Shown here: positions 10,355-17,034 of the stretch, in pieces
Layout of the letters: the number at the start of each line of letters is the position of its first letter
How positions within the stretch are numbered: the stretch's first letter is position 1
Assembly (NCBI GenBank): GCA_025462645.1
Contig: JAOAPB010000055.1
Coordinates: forward strand, 1 to 33,839
Origin: Edaphobacter sp.
GTDB taxonomy: Bacteria; Acidobacteriota; Terriglobia; Terriglobales; Acidobacteriaceae
Direction: 5' to 3'
DNA length: 33,839 nt
Notes under the pieces: generated by a model
The model's input: only the letters and a program-made list of their open reading frames with translations
Databases searched by the model: none
Told to the model about the DNA's origin: nothing
Program-made: the position numbers and the translations under genes

Positions 10355-10884
10355 AGTCAGTTAAAACCGAAAAGACCAACGCAGCCCGGCTCCTCGACAC
10401 CCTCAATATCACCTACGAGCTTCGCGCCTACGAGGTCGATCCCGAAGACCTCACCGCCATCTCCGTCGCCCGCAAGATCGGCCTCCCCCCCGAGCAGGTC
10501 TTCAAGACCCTCCTCTCCCAGACCAATAGCAGCGCCGGCGGCCGGTCAGCTATAGATCATCTCTTCGCCGTAATTCCCGGCGATGCCGAGCTCGACCTCA
10601 AAAAACTAGCCCACGCCGCCGGAGCAAAGAAAGTCGATCTAGCCTCCCTCAAAGAAGTAGAGCCTCTCACCGGCTACATCCGCGGCGGAGTCACCGTCAT
10701 GGGAGCTCGCAAGCCCTTCCCCGCCTACGCCGACGAAACCATCGAGCTCTTCGATCTCATCTCCGTCTCCGCCGGCCAGCGCGGCCTCCAGCTCATCCTC
10801 TCTCCCGCCGACTACCTCCGTGCCGCCAACGCCACACTCGCCGACCTCACCAAATCGCCGGTACGCCCCGGAACCGCCGGATGA
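10351..10884 (+). CDS. ybaK: YbaK/EbsC-family aminoacyl-tRNA deacylase
   Basis: The YbaK family hydrolyses mischarged Cys-tRNA(Pro) and related aminoacyl-tRNAs in the cytosol. The 177-residue protein follows the family pattern: [21 protein letters not shown] at the N-terminus, [16 protein letters not shown], the ligand-site Lys in VFKT, the [19 protein letters not shown] segment, [14 protein letters not shown] and a late [17 protein letters not shown]. The start is a GTG overlapping the ccmA stop; its own stop overlaps the ccmB ATG. It is therefore locked inside the ccm operon, an unusual place for it. No link between deacylation and cytochrome c assembly is established; chance linkage is equally possible. 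Confidence 0.92.
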   Translation: MKSVKTEKTNAARLLDTLNITYELRAYEVDPEDLTAISVARKIGLPPEQVFKTLLSQTNSSAGGRSAIDHLFAVIPGDAELDLKKLAHAAGAKKVDLASLKEVEPLTGYIRGGVTVMGARKPFPAYADETIELFDLISVSAGQRGLQLILSPADYLRAANATLADLTKSPVRPGTAG

Positions 10885-11564
10885 ACTACCTCGGCCACGT
10901 CCTCAACCATCTCCGCAAAGACCTCCGCCTCGAATGGCGCTCCCGTGACTCCATCAACGGAATGCTCTTCTTCTCGCTCCTGGTGGTCGTCGTCTTCAGC
11001 ATGGCCTTCGACCCCACCGCCTCCGCCTCCCGCCAGATCGCCGGAGGCATCGTCTGGGTCGCCATCCTCTTCGCCGCCACCACCGCGCTCAACCAGTCCT
11101 GGACCCGTGAGCTCCGCAACGACGTCATGGACGCCCAGCGCCTCGCCCCCTCCCCGGCCAGTGCGCTCTTCCTCGGCAAGGCTCTCGCCAACATGCTCTT
11201 CGTCCTCGCCGTCGAAGCCATCCTCGCGCCGCTCTTCACCATCTTCTACAATCTGCATGCAGTTGGCCCCGGCTGGCTCCTCACCCTCATCATGCCCCTG
11301 GGAACCTGGGCCCTGGTCGTCAACGGAACCTTCTTCGCCGCCCTCGGCATCCGCACCCGCAACCGCGAGCTCCTGCTCCCTCTCGTCCTCTTCCCCATCT
11401 CCATCCCCGCGCTCCTCGCCATGGTCCAGGCCACCACCGGCGTCCTCACCGCAGAGCTCGACAGCATCCAGCTCTACCTCTGGGTCAAGGTTCTCGCCTC
11501 CTACGACATCATCTTCACCACCGTCTGCCTCTTACTCTTCGAAACCGTGCTCCACGCCGAATAG
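10881..11564 (+). CDS. ccmB: Haem exporter permease CcmB
   Basis: CcmB is the six-helix membrane subunit of CcmABCD. The 227-residue protein starts with the family N-terminus ([19 protein letters not shown]), followed by helices near 28-43, 53-70, 98-120, 130-160, 165-185 and 200-222, and contains the conserved [21 protein letters not shown] loop. Its ATG overlaps the ybaK stop by 4 bp, so it depends on upstream translation. A 290-bp non-coding stretch with repeats then separates it from ccmC. Confidence 0.93.
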   Translation: MNYLGHVLNHLRKDLRLEWRSRDSINGMLFFSLLVVVVFSMAFDPTASASRQIAGGIVWVAILFAATTALNQSWTRELRNDVMDAQRLAPSPASALFLGKALANMLFVLAVEAILAPLFTIFYNLHAVGPGWLLTLIMPLGTWALVVNGTFFAALGIRTRNRELLLPLVLFPISIPALLAMVQATTGVLTAELDSIQLYLWVKVLASYDIIFTTVCLLLFETVLHAE

Positions 11565-11854
11565 CGAGGGAGGGGAGACCGCTAGCCAACCTCCCCGCAG
11601 ACTAGCCAACCTCCCGGCAGACAAGGTTCTTGCCGTTGTCTGTTCTCGCTCCATCAGTCAAAACGCCCGGGTGCCCCATCCATCGCAGTTCCATCGCGAT
11701 AGGTGGGATGTAAACTCTCCCCCGGCCAGCTCTTGCCATTGCTGTTCTTCTCGCAGCGGAGAGGGTTACGGGCGCGCATTTCAAACTGACCCACTACCGA
11801 ATAACGGCCATAATTCTCACACCAACCCCTTAAGCGCGATAAACTAGACGCATC
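11565..11854. repeat. Repeat-bearing spacer inside the ccm cluster (REP-like copy 2)
   Basis: A near-identical 20-bp segment (CTAGCCAACCTCCCCGCAGA) is duplicated in tandem at 11582-11601 and 11602-11621. It is followed by TCTTGCCGTTGTCTGTTCT (11628-11646), then CGGGTGCCCCATCC with an imperfect hairpin (11675-11707: CCCATCCATCGC against GCGATAGGTGGG), then CCCCGGCCAGCTCTTGCC and CTGTTCTTC. The order matches the element at 1227-1310. Confidence 0.75.
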
Positions 11855-12592
11855 GTGTCCAGACCTACACCAACTAGGATCGTCACGGGGCTCTGGTTCG
11901 CCGCCACGGTAATCATCCTTGTCTTCGGCTTCTATCAAGCCATCTTCGTCGCGCCGACGGAAGCCACCATGGGCAACGTCCAGCGCATCTTCTACTACCA
12001 CGTCCCCAGCGCCACCGCCGGACTCATCTTCCCCTACGTCAACCTCATCGGCTCGCTCGCCTTTCTCTACTGGCGACGCCGCGATCCCCTCAAGGCCCTG
12101 GCCGCCGACGCGCTCGCGCTAGCCGCCGCCGAGGTCACCATCGTCTTCACCAGCATCGGCCTCGTCACCGGAATGCTCTGGGGCAAACCCGTCTGGGGCA
12201 TCTGGTGGACATGGGACGAGCGCCTCACCACCTACCTCCTCCTCTGGCTCATCTACGTCAGCTACTTCGTCGTTCGCCGCCTCTCCAGCACCGGGCAGAC
12301 CCAGACCCTTGCCGCGATCCTCTCCATCTTCGCCGGCATCGATGTCCCCATCGTCTACATGTCCATCCGCTGGTGGCGCACCCAGCATCCCTCGCCCGTC
12401 TTCTTCGGAGGACCTGACTCCGGCCTCGATCCCTCCATGCGGCCCGCCTTCTTCCTCAACTTCGCCGGCTGGATCATGTGGGGCGTCTTCATCACCGCGT
12501 TCCGCTACGCCCTCGAGCGCCGCCGCCAGGTGGCCGAGCAGAACGCCGCTCTACATGCCATCGAAGCCTCCCTGGAGATTCCCCACCCATGA
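11855..12592 (+). CDS. ccmC: Haem handling protein CcmC
   Basis: CcmC presents haem to CcmE on the periplasmic side of the membrane. The 245-residue protein has six membrane helices and the WWD-type motif WGIWWTWDERLT (about 113-124), flanked by conserved histidines such as FYYHVPSA (His50 region) and RTQHPSP. The start is GTG (GTGTCCAGACC); no better ATG occurs in frame. Its stop overlaps the following ccmD-like ATG by 4 bp. It may need its own promoter, as a repeat-containing 290-bp gap lies upstream. Confidence 0.93.
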   Translation: MSRPTPTRIVTGLWFAATVIILVFGFYQAIFVAPTEATMGNVQRIFYYHVPSATAGLIFPYVNLIGSLAFLYWRRRDPLKALAADALALAAAEVTIVFTSIGLVTGMLWGKPVWGIWWTWDERLTTYLLLWLIYVSYFVVRRLSSTGQTQTLAAILSIFAGIDVPIVYMSIRWWRTQHPSPVFFGGPDSGLDPSMRPAFFLNFAGWIMWGVFITAFRYALERRRQVAEQNAALHAIEASLEIPHP

Positions 12593-12732
12593 CCTGGCAC
12601 TCCTTCTTCGACCTCAGCACCATGGAGCACCGTCACCTCCTCTTCGTCTACGTCGGTATCTGGGCAGTCCAGCTCGGCTACCTCATCTGGCTCTCCTGGA
12701 ACTGGCTGCACACTAAAAACCCCAACGACTAG
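12589..12732 (+). CDS. ccmD: Small CcmD-like membrane protein
   Basis: A 47-residue protein that starts at an ATG overlapping the ccmC stop (ATGA). It has one membrane helix (HLLFVYVGIWAVQLGYLIWL, about 17-36) followed by a short polar tail (NWLHTKNPND). Size, topology and position directly after ccmC fit CcmD, the small subunit that holds CcmC and CcmE together. Sequence conservation in the family is low, so the assignment rests mainly on context. Confidence 0.75.
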   Translation: MTWHSFFDLSTMEHRHLLFVYVGIWAVQLGYLIWLSWNWLHTKNPND

Positions 12733-12802
12733 CCCTTACCTCCACATCGACCATCGGCAGTGCCGCTGCCGTTGTCTTTTTGCAGTTGTCGTTTGCTTGT
12801 CG

Positions 12803-13010
12803 TCGCCATCACTCCTGAGCTGTCTCGCAATTGCCGTCACTCCTGAGCTGTCTCCGCAATTGCCGTCACCCTGAGCTGCCTTTGCAATTGCCGTCACCCT
12901 GAGCGGCCGTTTGTTGTCGCCGTCATCCCCGAGCTGTCTCCACAGTCCCCGTCATCCTGAACTGCCTTTTGCAGTTGTCGTCATCCTGAGCGGAGCGAAG
13001 GATCCCGAAG
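12803..13010. repeat. Degenerate 28-bp tandem repeat, seven units
   Basis: The core CCTGAGC (or a one-base variant) recurs at 12814, 12842, 12870, 12898, 12928, 12956 and 12985, a period of 28-30 bp. A typical unit reads GCCGTCACCCTGAGCTG followed by a CT-rich stretch and GCAATT. The last unit ends in the GTCATCCTGAGCGGAGCGAA form, widespread as a dispersed intergenic repeat in soil bacteria. Confidence 0.85.
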
Positions 13011-13338
13011 GTCTCCGATCCGCCACAACCGTTTGGCCCTTTCCAACAAGCAACTTCACCGTCCTTGCTGTTGCCTGTTCTTGCCTTTCGAAGGAGCACA
13101 GTGCTTCGCCCGCGATCCAGAGCCATTGTTATTCCTCCTAAAAAACCATTAATTCCGAATGGCACGATCGACCGTCTCATCGTCAAACGCGCAGTCGAAG
13201 AATCGTATTTTTATGGAAACCAAAACGACCCACTTAAAGGCTGTCAAGCCCCTTAATCACCTAACCTTAGGAAAACAAAGGACATCAACTTGGCACACTA
13301 GTTTTACCGAATTTGCTAAACTAGATACAGAGTCAAAG

Positions 13339-13363
13339 AAAACCCGGCCCAAAGCCGGGTTTT
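13339..13363. terminator. Bidirectional terminator-like hairpin
   Basis: AAAACCCGGC (13339-13348) pairs perfectly with GCCGGGTTTT (13354-13363) over a 5-nt loop; G13338-C13364 extends it by one pair. The stem has A-rich and T-rich ends on both strands, so it could terminate in either direction. No gene ends close to it on either strand. Confidence 0.7.
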
Positions 13364-13370
13364 CCCCTTA

Positions 13371-13502
13371 ACTACCCGTAACCCAAGCTGGGAGAGGACT
13401 TTGCGTGTAAACCTTTTGCAATGACGACTTTACGGAGACATAACCCTGTAATCTACTGAATAAAAGCAACTTACGCGCAAAGTAGGGGAGGGGGAGGGTA
13501 GT
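13371..13502 (+). ncRNA. Candidate structured RNA (nested inverted repeats)
   Basis: Outer stem ACTACCC (13371-13377) pairs with GGGTAGT (13496-13502). Inside are a small hairpin CCCA/TGGG (13382-13392) and a long arm: 13398-13410 with 13471-13483 (13 bp, one G-U), then CTTTT (13413-13417) with AAAAG (13462-13466), then TTACGG (13430-13435) with CTGTAA (13446-13451, one G-U). Both non-Watson-Crick positions are G-U on the plus strand but A-C on the minus strand, which favours a plus-strand RNA. No family was recognised, and neither promoter nor 3' end is clear. Confidence 0.4.
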
Positions 13503-13584
13503 CGAATGGCACCACATAACCCCTGCCCGCCGACAGTAGAACGGGCAGAGTGGAAAGAGAAGAACCGAGGAAGGGACGAGGATA

Positions 13585-13621
13585 AAAAAGCAACGAAGCC
13601 ACAGTGGTCGCGACTTCGTTG
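13585..13621 (-). terminator. Minus-strand rho-independent terminator
   Basis: On the minus strand CAACGAAG (13621-13614) pairs with CTTCGTTG (13598-13591), with a 15-nt loop, followed at once by CTTTTTT (13590-13584 region). It would end a leftward transcript coming from the region upstream of the YVTN gene, where no minus-strand gene is known. Confidence 0.6.
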
Positions 13622-13805
13622 TCCGAGAAGGAACTGCAACTGACGCGGAGCTCCCCATCTAAGCAGCTCAGAACGTCGTTTGCATAGACACAGGCTCGGT
13701 GGAAAGGTTTCGCGGGAATACCGTTCTAAATTTCAACCGAGGATTTCCTTCGCTTGCGACCCACCAACTCCCATCGATAGACCCCGAACAAGTAGACTCG
13801 CAATA

Positions 13806-15026
13806 GTGCCAGAAATCCGCCAACTCCTGTTCCGCTCTCCTCTGCTCGCCGCCGTCACCTCGGTTGTTCTCCTCGCCGGAGCCTCAGGCTGCCGCCGAAG
13901 CCACTTTCCCGACGTTCCCGCCGGATACCGCGAGTTCGCCTACATCAGCAACGGCGCCTCCAACACCGTCTCTGTCCTCGACCTGGTAAACCTCCGTCAG
14001 GACCGCACCTTGCAGGTAGGCAGTAACCCAACCGGTCTCGCCGTGAACCCTCGCCTGAACGAGGTCTACGTCGTAAACACGCAGTCTGGCTCCGTCTCGG
14101 TGATCGACGCCAATGCGAACCGCGTCGTCGCCACGATTCCCGTCCATCGCCTTCCCTACTTCATCAGCGTGGATCCATCCGGTCGCCGCGCCTACGTGGC
14201 CAACTCCGGCTCGAACACCGTCAGCGTCCTCGACCTCGACAAGCGCCGCGAGATAGCTGTAGCCGGAACCGGCGAGCAGCCCGGACTGGCGCGCATCTCG
14301 CCGGACATGCGCTCACTGGTCGTCACCAACCGCGGCAGCAGCAGCATCTCCATCTTCGACGTAGCTCCCTACGAAGCCTCCCGACCCATCCTCCACCTCC
14401 GAGCCGCCTTCCCAGGCTGCCCCGGCGCCACCGACGCAGCCATCCTCCCCGACTCCTCCAAAGCCTTCATCGCTTGCTCCGCCGGCCACCAGGTCATGGC
14501 CATCAACCTCGCTGCCGCCCCCGAGTCATGGGCTGCCAAGCAGGACTCCTCGCTCACCACCGACCACGTCCTGACACTTCTGGATGTAGGGCATACCCCT
14601 GTCCATCTTGCCTTGAAGCCCGACGGTGGGGAGATCTTCGTCTCCAACTTCGCCTCCGACAGCATCTCCGAGATCTCTACCTGGACCAACGAAGTAGGGG
14701 GCACCTACACCATCGGCAACAAGCCAGCTCACGGCATCGTCAGCGGAGATAACAGCACGCTGTGGGTCTCAAACTTCGGAGCGGATTCCATCAGCCTCTA
14801 CAGCATTGATGATGGGAGGCTTGTGAGCAGTATCCATACCGGCTCGGCGCCTGACGCACTCGCCTTCTCGGCTGACGAGCACCTTCTACTAGCTACTGAT
14901 GCTCACTCCGGAGATGTGGCCGTCATCCGCACTCAAGGCAAGGTCGGGCCAGCGCTCTTCACCATGCTTCCCGCAGGCAGTTCTCCTAATTCGATCGTTG
15001 TAAAAGCTATAAAAAATGAGCCGTAA
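13806..15026 (+). CDS. YVTN-family beta-propeller lipoprotein
   Basis: The protein (406 residues from the chosen GTG) has a lipoprotein-type signal peptide, RSPLLAAVTSVVLLAGASGC, with the lipobox Cys near residue 26. It is followed by repeated blades with the YVTN pattern: YISNGASNTVSVLDL, YVVNTQSGSVSVIDA, YVANSGSNTVSVLDL and further ones to the C-terminus. The family forms a seven-bladed propeller on the cell surface or in the periplasm; ligand and role are unknown. The GTG at 13806 is chosen because it places the signal peptide correctly; its ribosome-binding site is weak. The frame is open further upstream to 13680 but without ATG or coding character. Confidence 0.85.
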   Translation: MPEIRQLLFRSPLLAAVTSVVLLAGASGCRRSHFPDVPAGYREFAYISNGASNTVSVLDLVNLRQDRTLQVGSNPTGLAVNPRLNEVYVVNTQSGSVSVIDANANRVVATIPVHRLPYFISVDPSGRRAYVANSGSNTVSVLDLDKRREIAVAGTGEQPGLARISPDMRSLVVTNRGSSSISIFDVAPYEASRPILHLRAAFPGCPGATDAAILPDSSKAFIACSAGHQVMAINLAAAPESWAAKQDSSLTTDHVLTLLDVGHTPVHLALKPDGGEIFVSNFASDSISEISTWTNEVGGTYTIGNKPAHGIVSGDNSTLWVSNFGADSISLYSIDDGRLVSSIHTGSAPDALAFSADEHLLLATDAHSGDVAVIRTQGKVGPALFTMLPAGSSPNSIVVKAIKNEP

Positions 15027-15127
15027 TTTCCGGTCCAGGGTTTGGTATTTTTTGGGGAAAGTGATCGCAAGGGATGGTGTTTCGCTGGTTCAACCGTGGT
15101 AAAAAGTATGGCTAGTGTGGGACTGAA

Positions 15128-15144
15128 CGTCCAATACATGGACG
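15128..15144. promoter_or_regulatory. Dyad CGTCCA-N5-TGGACG upstream of the exported GH13 gene
   Basis: CGTCCA (15128-15133) and TGGACG (15139-15144) form a perfect 6-bp dyad about 105 bp before the GH13 start. It may be an operator; no cognate regulator is adjacent. Confidence 0.35.
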
Positions 15145-15248
15145 CTAAAAAGTACGTCAAATGGATTTCAAGTATTTTCGATTCGTCAAGACAGATGCAT
15201 GAAGTGAATCCTTGGTCCTGAATACATAATCTCCCAAAAAATAGCTCC

Positions 15249-17033
15249 ATGAAGATAGGATCCTCCAAGATGCGCTTCACCGCTCTCAGCATACTGATAC
15301 TCGCTACCTGCATGACTGCCGACTTGACCGCACAGACAGCATCTATCCCATCTATCCCTGGCAACCTGCACCCACCGATCGACAGCACCTGGTGGAAACA
15401 TGCCGTCGTCTACGAGATCTATCCACGCAGCTTTCAGGATTCGAACGGCGATGGTATCGGCGACCTGAACGGCATCACGCAGCGTCTCGACTACCTGCAA
15501 GCACTCGGAGTGGATGCCATCTGGATCGCACCGATGTTTCCCTCCCCCCAGGTTGACTTCGGCTACGACGTCTCCAACTACGAGGCTATCGATCCCAAGT
15601 ACGGTACGCTCGCCGACTTCGACCGCCTGGTCGCCGAGGCCCAGAAGCGCAGTATCCGCGTGCTCCTGGACATGGTGCTGAACCACACTTCGGACAAGCA
15701 TCCGTGGTTTGTGGAGTCGGCCAGCTCGCGCACGAACCCAAAGCGCAACTGGTACGTCTGGAAGGACGGCAAGCCCGGACCGGACGGCAAACCCCTGCCT
15801 CCCAACAACTGGGTCAGCCTCTTCGGCGGCTCGGCATGGGAGTACATGCCGCAGACAAAACAGTTCTATTACCACAAGTTCTACAAGCAGCAGCCGGATT
15901 TGAACTGGCGAAACCCCGCTGTTGAGAAGGCTGTCTTCGGGTCCATGCAGTTCTGGCTCGATCGCGGCGTCGCCGGATTTCGCCTGGACGCGGTACCGAC
16001 TCTCTTCGAAGATCCGCGGATGCGGGATGAACCGGCTGAGGGCGGCACAAATGCGCAGGGCGATCCGAAGCTGAAGGATATCTATACGAATAATCTGCCT
16101 GAGGTGCATGATGTCATTCGCCGGATGAGAGCGATGGTCACGAAGTATCCGGGCGACCGCGTGCTGATCGGCGAGACCTACCTTCCGAACACGGCGGAGC
16201 TGGACAAGTGGTATGGCGGGGCGAAGCGGGACGAGCTGCAACTACCCATGGATATGATCATCGGCTTCTCCAACAAGCTGGATGCCGATACCTTCCGGAA
16301 CCGCATTCTTGAGGTAGAGACGCAGGTACATGGTTCGCAGCCTTTGATCGTCTTCGACAACCATGACAACGTCCGCAGCTGGGACCGCTATGGAGACGGC
16401 GTGCACAATGAAGCCATTGCGAAGCTGATCGCCGCGATGCTCTTCACCACCCGATCCACGGCGCTGATGTACTACGGCGAAGAGCTAGGCATGGCGACCA
16501 CTACCCCCACGCGCGTCGAGGACGTGAAAGACCCTATTGGTATCACCGGTTGGCCGAAGGAGAAGGGTCGGGACGGCGAACGCACTCCGATGCAGTGGGA
16601 CGCCTCGAATCCGCAGGCTAGCTTCAGCTCCAACACCTCCACATGGCTTCCTCTTCCACCAAACTACAAGACGGTCAACGTGGAAACAGAGCTTGCCGAT
16701 CCCAACTCACTACTCAACTGGCACAAGCAGTTGATCTCCATGCGACGCAAGCGAGACAGCATCCGTGACGGCGGCATCGTAATGCTCGACATCACAAACT
16801 CGAATGTCCTCTCCTATGTCCGCACGGCACCTCCCGGACACCACAACATCGTCATCGCGCTGAATATGACCGCTCAACCGCAGAGTATTGCGCTTGACCT
16901 GACCACAGCCGGGATCAAGGAGAAGTTAATGCGCACGCTGCTCACCAACGAACCATCGTTGCAGGGTGCGACATCAACCTCAATAACGCTGCCGCCGTTC
17001 GCTACCTGGATTGGAGAGGTTCAGTTACCGTAG
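15249..17033 (+). CDS. Exported GH13 alpha-glucosidase
   Basis: The 594-residue protein has a signal peptide (MRFTALSILILATCMTADLTAQ; start at 15249 or at the in-frame ATG 15270). A GH13 barrel begins at WWKHAVVYEIYPRSF. The calcium-type loop DSNGDGIGD is at 64-72. The catalytic triad is Asp247 (GFRLDAVP), Glu309 (LIGETYLP) and Asp373 (FDNHDNVRS); a C-terminal all-beta domain closes it. In oligo-1,6-glucosidases the residue after the nucleophile is Val and in alpha-1,4-acting ones Ala or Thr; the Ala here suggests a preference for alpha-1,4 links in maltose and maltodextrins (inferred). It likely acts in the periplasm. It converges with the phosphatase gene, with one base between the stops. 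Confidence 0.93.
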   Translation: MKIGSSKMRFTALSILILATCMTADLTAQTASIPSIPGNLHPPIDSTWWKHAVVYEIYPRSFQDSNGDGIGDLNGITQRLDYLQALGVDAIWIAPMFPSPQVDFGYDVSNYEAIDPKYGTLADFDRLVAEAQKRSIRVLLDMVLNHTSDKHPWFVESASSRTNPKRNWYVWKDGKPGPDGKPLPPNNWVSLFGGSAWEYMPQTKQFYYHKFYKQQPDLNWRNPAVEKAVFGSMQFWLDRGVAGFRLDAVPTLFEDPRMRDEPAEGGTNAQGDPKLKDIYTNNLPEVHDVIRRMRAMVTKYPGDRVLIGETYLPNTAELDKWYGGAKRDELQLPMDMIIGFSNKLDADTFRNRILEVETQVHGSQPLIVFDNHDNVRSWDRYGDGVHNEAIAKLIAAMLFTTRSTALMYYGEELGMATTTPTRVEDVKDPIGITGWPKEKGRDGERTPMQWDASNPQASFSSNTSTWLPLPPNYKTVNVETELADPNSLLNWHKQLISMRRKRDSIRDGGIVMLDITNSNVLSYVRTAPPGHHNIVIALNMTAQPQSIALDLTTAGIKEKLMRTLLTNEPSLQGATSTSITLPPFATWIGEVQLP

Positions 17034-17034
17034 T

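Larger units (their letters stand above)
12733..13805. other. 1.07-kb gene-free region with tandem repeat and multiple hairpins
   Basis: No convincing protein-coding frame was found. From left to right it holds a 28-bp degenerate tandem repeat (12803-13010), a terminator-like hairpin (13339-13363), a nested inverted-repeat element (13371-13502), a 7-bp hairpin CTGCCCG/CGGGCAG (13523-13548), a minus-strand terminator (13585-13621) and a hairpin at 13695-13741. Each is described separately where it matters. Confidence 0.7.

Noticed and set aside
12803..13010. CRISPR array
   Set aside because: Units are tandem, degenerate and without unique spacers; no cas gene is nearby.
13286..13320. Sigma-54 or sigma-70 promoter before the structured element
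   Set aside because: TTGGCAC is present, but no TTGC follows at the -12 distance, and the nearest -10-like TAAACT is 21 bp away. Not convincing.
13398..13483. Insertion-sequence ends (13-bp inverted repeats)
   Set aside because: Only 60 bp lie between the arms, there is no flanking target duplication, and inner helices continue the pairing; an RNA fold explains it better.
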